Source: an uncultured Clostridium sp. (GTDB taxonomy: Bacteria > Bacillota_I > Bacilli_A > Acholeplasmatales > Anaeroplasmataceae). From it: DNA of 57,338 nt. The stretch spans positions 1 to 57,338 of the forward strand of contig CAMNHY010000006.1 of the NCBI GenBank assembly GCA_946540005.1, read 5' to 3'. The notes beneath the pieces were generated by a model. That model was not told where the DNA came from. It did no database searches and worked only from the letters and a program-made list of their open reading frames with translations. The translations under genes were made by a program, and so were the position numbers. Below, one piece after another: positions 1-7,800 of the stretch (the first letter of the stretch is position 1; the number at the start of each line of letters is the position of its first letter).

Positions 1-66
1 TAATGATGGTGAAATGGGTGGAAGTTCAACTCCATCCGAAAGTGGGTCACCATTTAGTAAATTCAA
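1..66 (+). other. 3' end of a structured RNA (or a CDS tail), cut by the window edge
   Basis: Two nested helices can be drawn just upstream of a terminator. ATGGTGA at 6-12 pairs with TCACCAT at 47-53, and it encloses a 7-bp stem between 16-22 and 31-37. This looks like the 3' domain of a non-coding RNA or leader. A frame from base 2 to a TGA at 80-82 is open, but it uses codons that are rare here (GGG, TCC, CAG) and its stop falls inside the terminator stem, so coding is less likely. I could not match it to tmRNA, RNase P, SRP RNA or a riboswitch. Confidence 0.35.
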
Positions 67-90
67 GTCTCAGATTATCTGAGGCTTTTT
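67..90 (+). terminator. Rho-independent terminator
   Basis: GTCTCAGA (67-74) pairs over a TTA loop with TCTGAGGC (78-85, one G-T pair). A run of five T follows, then more T-rich sequence. It ends the transcript entering from the left edge. Confidence 0.8.
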
Positions 91-159
91 ATTTTAAACT
101 ATACTTGCTGATTTCCTCCAAAAACTACTGTATAATGGTAGTAACAGGAGGGAATTTTT

Positions 160-420
160 ATGATTAAGACTATTGATATGCTTTTATATGAATATAGAGA
201 CTATTCTAATATTTATAATAAAATTGAAATAGATGGAACAAAAGTAATGATTTCTTCTCGTGAAAAAGCATTACTTGATATGCTATCTATAATATCTCCA
301 AGAAATAACAAAAATGAATTGTTAGACAAAACTTTTATTAAAATATATGATGATTTAAAAAGTCTTTTAAAAAAAATTACTAATATAGTCATAAAAATTA
401 AAAAAGTATTTAATATTTAA
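160..420 (+). CDS. Small protein resembling a fragment of an AbiEi-type antitoxin/regulator
   Basis: This is an 86-residue ORF with a good ribosome binding site (AGGAGGG) ahead of the ATG and a TATAAT at 131-136. The central stretch, roughly residues 22-42, with a short beta-like segment followed by SREKALLDML, recalls the 'EKTLLD' signature in AbiEi-family antitoxins of type IV toxin-antitoxin systems. Such proteins are normally about 200-280 residues with an N-terminal winged helix, which is absent here. No AbiEii nucleotidyltransferase toxin lies next to it. The C-terminal half is a lysine-rich helix. It may be a remnant of a larger gene or an unrelated small protein. Confidence 0.5.
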   Translation: MIKTIDMLLYEYRDYSNIYNKIEIDGTKVMISSREKALLDMLSIISPRNNKNELLDKTFIKIYDDLKSLLKKITNIVIKIKKVFNI

Positions 421-555
421 TTGTTGTATATATTTCTAGTTAGAAATATTTAATGGAATATATTTATATTATATTGTAAAATATAGTTAAATAGTGAAGT
501 TAAATATTTTTTTATTTAATATATTTTCTTTATAAGGATTAAAAAGGTGATTTAT
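421..555. other. AT-rich intergenic region with a short hairpin
   Basis: ATATTTCTA (430-438) and TAGAAATAT (441-449) form a perfect hairpin just after the preceding stop codon. It lacks a proper T-run, so it is at best a weak terminator. The rest is extremely AT-rich and presumably holds the promoter of the lipid kinase gene, but no clear -35/-10 pair stands out. Confidence 0.4.
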
Positions 556-1473
556 ATGAAAGCTTTGATTGTTTATAATCCGTATGCTAAGAAAAATAGG
601 GTTATTAAGAAATTAAAATACATAAAAGAAACTTTAAGTAAAGAATATGAAACAATTGATTTATATGCATCCCAAGGAATAAGAAGTATTACAAGCTATG
701 TAATGAATAATGTTAATAATTATGATTTATTAATTATTTCTGGTGGAGATGGAACTGTTAATGAAGCTATAAGTGGTGTTGTTTTAGCTAAATCAAAAGT
801 TCCATTAGCTATTATTCCTTCTGGTACGGTTAATGACTTAGCTAAATTGCTTGGCTATTCTAAAAATATAAAGAGAAACTTAAGAATTATTATGTATGGA
901 ACAAATGAGGCAATGGATGTATGTAAAATAAATGATAGATATTTTACATATGCTTGTGCATGTGGTAAATATACGGATGTATCATATACCGCAAGAAGAG
1001 GATTTAAAAGAATATTAGGAAGATTAGCATATTTCTTTGAAGGTGTTCATGAATTTGTTAAATACACTAAGATGGATTTAAAAATTACATTTGATGAACA
1101 ATTCATTCAAGATAGATTTTATGTTATATTTGGTTTAAATACTAATAGAGTTGCAGGATTTAAAATTGATAAAAAATCAAGAATTAAATTAAATGATGGC
1201 TTAATTGATTTAACCTTAATAGATAAGAGTCGTGTCTCTTGGCCTAAATTATTAAAATTCTTTTTATTTGGTAATCATACTAGAAAAGGTATTAGAACAT
1301 TTAAAGCTAGCAATATTGAAATTGAATCAAAAGAATTAATTAATGTAAATACTGATGGAGAATTAGCCTTTACATCTGATTATATTAAAATAAATGTTTT
1401 AAAAGAAGCTATTAATGTTCGTATATCAAGAAGAATAAAAAGAGAATTGTTTATAAAAAATAATACAAAATGA
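556..1473 (+). CDS. Diacylglycerol/lipid kinase, DgkB/YegS family
   Basis: This is a cytoplasmic or peripheral-membrane kinase that phosphorylates diacylglycerol or a related lipid using ATP. In Gram-positive bacteria DgkB recycles the diacylglycerol released during lipoteichoic acid synthesis. The family signature GGDGTVNEA lies about 65 residues in, preceded by the typical N-terminal KALIVYNPYAKKN and followed by PSGTVNDLAK, which shapes the nucleotide site. The length of 305 residues is normal. I chose ATG 556 because AAGGTGA sits seven bases upstream. The in-frame GTG at 547 lies within that ribosome binding site. The exact lipid substrate cannot be told from sequence. Confidence 0.88.
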   Translation: MKALIVYNPYAKKNRVIKKLKYIKETLSKEYETIDLYASQGIRSITSYVMNNVNNYDLLIISGGDGTVNEAISGVVLAKSKVPLAIIPSGTVNDLAKLLGYSKNIKRNLRIIMYGTNEAMDVCKINDRYFTYACACGKYTDVSYTARRGFKRILGRLAYFFEGVHEFVKYTKMDLKITFDEQFIQDRFYVIFGLNTNRVAGFKIDKKSRIKLNDGLIDLTLIDKSRVSWPKLLKFFLFGNHTRKGIRTFKASNIEIESKELINVNTDGELAFTSDYIKINVLKEAINVRISRRIKRELFIKNNTK

Positions 1474-1537
1474 TTGCGCAACTCAAAGTTGCATAGTGTA
1501 AATTAATATTTATAGTATGCAACCAATCATTTTTGTT
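1467..1537 (+). terminator. Long terminator hairpin with a competing inner hairpin
   Basis: AAAATGATTG (1467-1476) pairs with CAATCATTTT (1524-1533), and GTTGCATA (1488-1495) with TATGCAAC (1516-1523), giving a long stem ending in T-rich sequence. An alternative hairpin, GCAACT-CAA-AGTTGC (1478-1492), uses part of the same bases, so the two folds exclude each other. It separates the lipid kinase gene from the XRE regulator gene. Confidence 0.6.
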
Positions 1538-1566
1538 AAACTGAAAGTAGAAAAGGAGACGTTATT

Positions 1567-2172
1567 ATGACTATCGAAGTAGCAAATAAATTAGTAGAAT
1601 TAAGAAAGAAAAGTGGATTATCTCAAGATGCATTAGCTGATAAACTTGGGGTATCTAGACAAGCTGTATCTAAATGGGAGCGTGCAGAGAGCAGTCCTGA
1701 TACAGATAATTTAATATGTTTAGCAAAGATTTATGGAGTATCATTAGATGAATTATTAAAAACTGATGATTCTGTTGAAGAGATTGCTGAGGATGTTAAA
1801 TTAAGAAATGAAGAAGATGATGAATTTAAAAATATGTCTAAGGATGATAAAAAGTTTTTAAAGAAGATAGAAGTTATTTCTGGTCTAATTTCATTAATTG
1901 GTTTAGTTAGTTACATTATTTTTGGATTTATTCAACCATATGCATGGAGTTATGGTTGGGTTCTAATTTTACTTGGACCAATTGTTGGTGGTATTATCAA
2001 TATGATTCATTTCCGTAATTTAAATAAATTTCCAATTTCATTAATATGTGTTGTTGCATATATTTTATTAGGATTTTTATCTTATCATAAATATTGGCAT
2101 CCAGGCTGGATTATTTTCCTATTAATTCCAATTTATTATTCAATCGTTAAAATAATTACTAATAATGATTAA
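1567..2172 (+). CDS. XRE-family transcriptional regulator with membrane-anchored C-terminus
   Basis: Residues 7-62 form a Cro/C1-type helix-turn-helix (LRKKSGLSQDALADKLGVSR, then QAVSKWERAESSPD), a DNA-binding domain. After an acidic linker, residues about 95-195 are hydrophobic with about four predicted membrane helices. This architecture is common in Bacilli, where such proteins may sense the membrane or envelope, but no ligand can be inferred. The start is set by AAAAGGAG ahead of ATG 1567. It appears to be a single-gene unit, with a hairpin on each side. Confidence 0.85.
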   Translation: MTIEVANKLVELRKKSGLSQDALADKLGVSRQAVSKWERAESSPDTDNLICLAKIYGVSLDELLKTDDSVEEIAEDVKLRNEEDDEFKNMSKDDKKFLKKIEVISGLISLIGLVSYIIFGFIQPYAWSYGWVLILLGPIVGGIINMIHFRNLNKFPISLICVVAYILLGFLSYHKYWHPGWIIFLLIPIYYSIVKIITNND

Positions 2173-2224
2173 AAAAAGAGCTTCAATAAAAATGTTTTAT
2201 AACATAATTATTGAAGCCTTTTTT
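2171..2224. terminator. Bidirectional terminator between convergent genes
   Basis: GCTTCAATAA (2180-2189) pairs with TTATTGAAGC (2208-2217). T-runs follow on the + strand (2219-2224) and, as A-runs, on the - strand side (2171-2177), so it can serve both the XRE gene and the leftward S41 peptidase gene. Confidence 0.8.
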
Positions 2225-3968
2225 AGTCTAGATAATAATTTATAAAATTATATGAATAGAATAAACTTGGAGATAATGTAATATCAGGAGTAACTCCATT
2301 TTCATTTAATTCAAAATTTGTAGTATTATTCTTTTCAGCTTTTGTAATATTTCTAGTAGAAATAGAAGAAGTATTAAATCTTAATCCGTCAGGTAAAGTA
2401 ACTGAACCTACAACGCACATACCTCCGCCTGAAGTTTGACCTATAATTTTTGCATAACCATTTTCTTTTGCAATCATAGGTACAAGGTTGGCACATGAGA
2501 ATGAACATAAACTAGTCTCTATATACCAATTATATTGTGTATATGCATCGTTATCATTAAAGTTTCCATCTAAATTATTATCTACTTTAATACTTGTAGA
2601 TGAAAATATATTTCTATTACCAAAATCATAATTCCATGTTATTGGATCATTTGTCATAAATGATAATAATTCAAGACCTGCAACTACAACACCACCAAGA
2701 TTTTGAGTTAAATCTACTACGATATTCTTAATGGTCTTATTATTAACTTTTTGATATAAATCAATAAATTGAAGAGAATAATACATTAAACTAAATGTAT
2801 CGGAATCAATATTTGATTCTGATTTTTCTTCAGTTAAATTGAATTCTTTTAAGAATATATATGCAGTATCATCAACTATTACTCCGTAAGTATTACTTTG
2901 TCTTGAGAAGAAAGAATTTTTTCCAAATGTGATAGGAGTATAGGATGATGTAGATAATGAAAATTTTTGTTTGGTAGTATATTCTTCTAATGCATCTTTA
3001 ATCTTAAGCATTCTTGTACCGTATGTAGGTTTTACATCTGAGAATGAATTATGATAAATTGAATAAAAACTATTACCTAGTGAATCTGTATATAATGAAG
3101 TATGAGGATCATTTAAGGCTTTATACAATATATCTAATTCAGCTTGTTCAAATGTTGCTGTTGTTGTTGATAAAAGGTTATCTTTATATAGTGATAAGAA
3201 TGTTTCAATTTCTGATACAGTATTTAAGCCTAAATAAGAACTAAGGCCATAATATTGACCTAAAAATAATTTAAAGAAATTATAAGTTAGTTCTCTTTGT
3301 GCACTTGTAGGAGAAGATGTAGATATTCCTGAGAAGTTTTGATTACATACATCACCATATATTGCATGATTTATATAATAAAAATTATATGATGCTGAAT
3401 TACAGAATATTAAATTAAAGACTTGAAGTGGTAATGTAATTTTATTATCAATTACGTTTGCTTCAAGCGAATAATCGCTTAAAGTATATGTAATTGGTTT
3501 GATTTCATATTTATCTTTTGTTATTTCAAATTCTTTACTTGAGGTAACATTTTCATTAACTCCAATATATTGATAGAAATTAGGACTTGAAACCGTTACT
3601 TCATTTGTTTTTGAATTAATTGTTAAATATTCTTTGCCAGAAAATGAATCATAGGATACTTTAACACTATCTCCTTCACAAACGATATCAAAAGGTAATC
3701 CGTATAAATCACCTAAATACAGTGCCATAGTTTTAACATCAACATAACAAATATCTTCACTATCCTTAAAATAAGCTGTAACATTTACATATTCATTTGC
3801 GGATGTTGCATTTTCATTGTTGTAATAATAATGAATAGATTCTCTTTGATATTCCTTACCAAATTTATCAGTAACTTTTGAGTTGAAGAAACAACTACTT
3901 ATACCAAATGATAGAATACCAACTGCTAGTGTTGATAGTCCAAATGTAATAATTTTTTTATTTTTCAT
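2223..3968 (-). CDS. S41-family (tail-specific/C-terminal processing) peptidase, lipoprotein
   Basis: This is a 581-residue extracellular serine protease anchored as a lipoprotein: a lysine-rich N-terminus, a hydrophobic segment and the lipobox ISSC with Cys26. The C-terminal part has the S41 catalytic fold. A Ser in the segment SFSCANLVPMIAKENG (near residue 490) fits the nucleophile position and is followed by IIGQTSGGG, the family's conserved glycine turn. An upstream strand-loop, NIVVDLTQNLGG, matches the usual 'DLRxNxGG' motif. The Lys typical of CtpA-type enzymes is not evident. About 300 residues before the catalytic domain are unassigned. It overlaps the upstream HD-domain gene by 11 bases and is likely cotranscribed with it. 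Confidence 0.8.
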   Translation of the reverse strand: MKNKKIITFGLSTLAVGILSFGISSCFFNSKVTDKFGKEYQRESIHYYYNNENATSANEYVNVTAYFKDSEDICYVDVKTMALYLGDLYGLPFDIVCEGDSVKVSYDSFSGKEYLTINSKTNEVTVSSPNFYQYIGVNENVTSSKEFEITKDKYEIKPITYTLSDYSLEANVIDNKITLPLQVFNLIFCNSASYNFYYINHAIYGDVCNQNFSGISTSSPTSAQRELTYNFFKLFLGQYYGLSSYLGLNTVSEIETFLSLYKDNLLSTTTATFEQAELDILYKALNDPHTSLYTDSLGNSFYSIYHNSFSDVKPTYGTRMLKIKDALEEYTTKQKFSLSTSSYTPITFGKNSFFSRQSNTYGVIVDDTAYIFLKEFNLTEEKSESNIDSDTFSLMYYSLQFIDLYQKVNNKTIKNIVVDLTQNLGGVVVAGLELLSFMTNDPITWNYDFGNRNIFSSTSIKVDNNLDGNFNDNDAYTQYNWYIETSLCSFSCANLVPMIAKENGYAKIIGQTSGGGMCVVGSVTLPDGLRFNTSSISTRNITKAEKNNTTNFELNENGVTPDITLSPSLFYSYNFINYYLD

Positions 3969-4482
3969 ATTTTAACCTACTTTTCTTTAGTAATTTATCT
4001 TTTATTTTTTTACTTTTTTTAATCATTCTATCTATACTATATTCATAGTGAGCAGATAATTTATCTGCAATACATATAATCCAGGCAATTCTTGATGTTG
4101 GAATATGAAATAAAGTCAAAGGCCACATATGGCTTCTTATGGCTTTCATTTCTAATTTTGTAAGACCAAAATCTCTTGCAGCATTAAGCATCGCAGTTTT
4201 AGGATGGGTAAATCCATGTGGTCTTTTATGATCTTTATTATGCCAATCATACAAATAATAATCATGTAATAAAGCTACTTTAATTAATGATTTTAAATCG
4301 ATGTTCTTTTTTCTCTTACCAATTTTATATGCGATATACGCAACACTTATTGCGTGTCTATATATAGTGTGTTTAGAGTGATGTATATATTTTTTTAATT
4401 GTTTAAATTTTTCATCTCTAATTATAGGACTTGCATATTCCATGAATTCTTTCATGGTAGGTGCGTCTTTTTTCTTTTTCAC
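3958..4482 (-). CDS. HD-domain protein (putative metal-dependent phosphohydrolase)
   Basis: This 174-residue cytoplasmic protein has the full set of HD-superfamily metal ligands in order: His43, His73-Asp74 (in LLHDYYLYDW), His118 and Asp140 (in ICIADKLSAH). Family members hydrolyse nucleotides or other phosphate esters; the substrate is unknown. The start is GTG 4482, preceded by GGAAGTGA. An ATG nine codons in is an alternative. It is the first gene of a leftward pair with the S41 peptidase. A 0A-box-like heptamer lies in its promoter region. Confidence 0.82.
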   Translation of the reverse strand: MKKKKDAPTMKEFMEYASPIIRDEKFKQLKKYIHHSKHTIYRHAISVAYIAYKIGKRKKNIDLKSLIKVALLHDYYLYDWHNKDHKRPHGFTHPKTAMLNAARDFGLTKLEMKAIRSHMWPLTLFHIPTSRIAWIICIADKLSAHYEYSIDRMIKKSKKIKDKLLKKSRLKYEK

Positions 4483-4507
4483 AAAAAATCACTTCCGTAA
4501 CAACTTT

Positions 4508-4529
4508 ATTATAAATTAAAAGTGTCGAA
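4508..4529 (-). promoter_or_regulatory. Promoter region of the HD/S41 operon with a 0A-box-like heptamer
   Basis: On the minus strand a TATAAT (complement of 4508-4513) sits about 25 bases before the GTG start. TTCGACA (complement of TGTCGAA, 4523-4529), the Spo0A box consensus, lies just upstream between the expected -35 and -10. One heptamer is expected several times by chance in a window this size, so the operator call is tentative. Confidence 0.35.
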
Positions 4530-4584
4530 TATTAAAGAAATTAATAACTTAAATTATGTTAAATGATGTGTCTAATGTAGTAAA

Positions 4585-4606
4585 TAAAAAAACGGCATAA
4601 AGCCGT
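4585..4606 (-). terminator. Terminator of tRNA-Trp transcript
   Basis: Read leftward, ACGGC-loop-GCCGT (4592-4606) is followed by a run of seven T (4585-4591 complement), directly downstream of the tRNA-Trp gene. Confidence 0.8.
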
Positions 4607-4620
4607 AGATGTTATATTAA

Positions 4621-4695
4621 TGGCAGGGGCAGTAGGATTCGAACCCACACGAACGGTTTTGGAGACCGTCATGCTACCGTTGACATCATGCCCCT
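4621..4695 (-). tRNA. tRNA-Trp (anticodon CCA)
   Basis: The full cloverleaf can be drawn on the minus strand: acceptor AGGGGCA/TGCCCCT, anticodon loop CTCCAAA giving CCA, T-arm GTGGG-TTCGAAT-CCTAC, discriminator G and an encoded CCA tail. The anticodon reads UGG only. There is no UCA-anticodon tRNA here, which argues that UGA is not a normal Trp codon in this genome. Confidence 0.95.
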
Positions 4696-4803
4696 AGAAC
4701 GATATCAAGTTTACCATAAAAAAAGTATAAAATCAAGAAATATTATTAAAACATTCGTATGAAAAAATTGTGAAAAGCTATTTTTTAATCAAAACAGATA
4801 AAG

Positions 4804-4809
4804 TATAAT
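4804..4809 (+). promoter_or_regulatory. -10 element (TATAAT) for the CvpA-like gene
   Basis: A TATAAT lies 31 bases before the start codon. A T-rich stretch at about 4781-4786 is in place for a weak -35. A GAGGATGAG ribosome binding site follows. Confidence 0.5.
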
Positions 4810-4839
4810 ATTTATAGCCAGAAAGAGGATGAGTTAGCT

Positions 4840-7800
4840 ATGTCAGATTTTGTGTATAAATTATTAACGGATGTATTACCGTGGTTACCTACAATTATAT
4901 TTGGGATATGTATTTTATTTGCGTTTTTCTCAGGTCTTAGAAGAGGTTTTTCAAAATCATTAAAATTATTTATAACATTTTTATTAGCTATATTAATTTC
5001 GTTTATTTTCTTCATTGTTATAAAAAATAATTTTGATACAATCTCTGTAAGATTTGCTGATTGGATTTTATCTTTTAGTGGTAGTAGTTTACAACAAAAG
5101 CTAAATACTACTGGCACATATTCTACATTGACTCAATATTTAGAAGAATACCTTTCTAAAAATGAAAAAATTAAAGAATATGTTCAAAGTAATAATTTAA
5201 CAATTCAAGAAGTAACAAAATTAATTTATTCATTCGCATTAATCATTGTAAATATTTGTTTAGCAATTACATGTATTGTTGTATTCTTTATCGCAAAAGC
5301 TATTTTATATATTTTCTATCTAATTTTTGCACGTGAAGGTAGAAAAAAGAAAAAAATTAATAGAGCTTTTGCAGAAAAAAGAAGAGATAAACCATATAAA
5401 CCTCATAGAATAGCTGGATCATTTGTTGGTCTTTTGAGAGGAATTATTGTTGGTATATTCTTAATGATACCATTTGGTACACTTAATTTAATAGTAGCTA
5501 ATAACGTTTCAAATATTGAATATAATACAGATAAAAGAGATAGTACTGCAGCAATTGCTGAAGTAGTAGATGCAATTAACCAATATTCAACAAAAGGTGT
5601 TGGTAAGATATTAACTTCAGTTAAAAATCCTGAGGGAATGCCAATTTATTTGATAGTTGCAGATAAATTATTATCTACTGAATACGTATATAAGGATGAA
5701 AATGGTCAAGATGTTAAACTTGATTTAACTTTATCAAAAGATATTGCGCCTTTAACTGGATTTATTTGTAATGTTAGTTTCCAATTCTTACAATATGGAT
5801 ATGATATTAATAAACAATATACATCAGATGAATTAATTGAGTTTATCACATCAGATAAAGAAATTGATGGATTAACTTTAGAAGAAAAGATTAAATCATT
5901 AATTGAATCTGTTGGTGTGGAAGAAAAATCTTTAATAGGTTATGTATCAGATGTATTTGTAATTAGCTTTGTAGACAAATATGTTGGCGAAGACGTAAAT
6001 GATGAAAATATTTCTAATCAAGAAATATCTAAGAAAATGTTATATCATTTGTTCTTAGGTCAAAATTCTTTAAAATCAACTGAAATACTTGCAAAAGGTA
6101 ATTTATCACAAGTATTTGATATAATGGTTACAGTTTTAAAGAATAAAGATACATTTGTAGCTATTAATAATACTTTTAATAATAACAACAAAGTTAACAA
6201 ATCTTTAGCATTTGGTGTTGAAGAAGCTTCTAGCGAAAATATTTCAAAAGGAAAAGAATTGATGAAAGAGATTAATGAAGATTTAGCTCATTTATCATTT
6301 TATAATTCAACAAAATTTAATAATTTAATTAGTGATCTAGTTAAAGATACTTTAGAAGAAGCTGTTCCACAATTTGATTTAACTACTACAACAGGTCAAG
6401 ATATGTATGATGTTATGTGGACAAATTCTATTGAAGAAGTATTTAGTTTTGTTGGTAAATGTATTGATATCATTGTTGATAATCAATTCAATAATTCAGC
6501 TGATTTTATGTCACATTGTTTAACAGAACTAGGTGATACTAATTCAGAATTATATGATGGATTTAAGAAAATTTTAGATTCTGAAGGTGTTTCTATTGTA
6601 TTAAACACAGTTGGATTTAATTCATTAGTTGAAAATACAATTAATGACTCATTATCTTCATTTATTGGAGATGAAAAGATTACATTTGTTGATACAAATT
6701 GGGCAACTTATAAAGATAGTAATGGTAATGTTATAAAAGGTGAAATATCTAAGATATTAGATACAATTATGCCATCTGTTGCAAAATTGTACACAATATT
6801 TATTTCGTCAGATAATGGAAATTTAGTAGAAAATGATTATAAAGAAATTATTGATATTTTAACAGATAAAAATTCAAGTATTTTTGATTTGCTTGAAACA
6901 AATAATGAAAATCACTCTAATTTAATTCATGCATTCTTATCAGATGTATTTAAAGCTAAATTTATAACATATGAAGATCAAAGATTTGGTCTATATGTAC
7001 CAAGTAATTGTTTAGAAGAAATAGATGTTAGAACAGGTAATTATGATGTAATATCATCTGATTCATTTAAAGAAATATTTGATTTCTTGAATCAAATTTC
7101 AGATGATGCATTTGATATTAAGAACGGAAATGCAGATGCAATTAATTTGATTGAAAAATACTCAAATAGTATTAAAGAAAGTGATTTAATTCTTGCTAAT
7201 ATATCTAATATATTATATAGATTTGGTCAAAAATATTTAACTATTCCGCAAAAGCTTTCATTAGATGATGATGTAATTGATGATAATATTTCACAATGGA
7301 CAAAAGAAAATGGAGAAATGTCAAAGCTTATTGATATAGTTAAAAATTTCTCACAAATTATACATTCAATCCAAAATCAATCAGATACTTCTAAATTGAT
7401 GGCATTAGTTGTTAAAGATGGTGGTGCTACTATTAATTCACTATCAGATTCTTTAATTGTAAATGCTACAATAACTGCAAAGATTAAAGAAGTAACAAAT
7501 AATACAGATTTAAAGATTTATATTCCTGATGAGGCATATAATGATTCTAATCATGATACAATTAAGAAGAATGAATTTGTACAAACTGTTAGATACATCA
7601 AAAAAATTTATGATGTAGATGATAGTGCTACTTCATTAGATTTAAAAGATTTTAAATATCAAAGATTACTTGATAAAGATGCAATCGAAATTTTATTAGA
7701 TAGTACTATTATGGTATCTACAATTGCATATTTTGTGCGAGATCATATTGTATCAAATCCAAATGTAAGCAAATATTTAGTTATACCAAATGATTTATTA

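Noticed and set aside
3-173. Open frame from base 3 reading through the left terminator
   Set aside because: It crosses a strong terminator and a TATAAT, shows no family pattern, and ends just inside the next gene.
547-555. GTG at 547 as start of the lipid kinase
   Set aside because: It overlaps the AAGGTGA ribosome binding site that is well placed for ATG 556, and adds only three residues.
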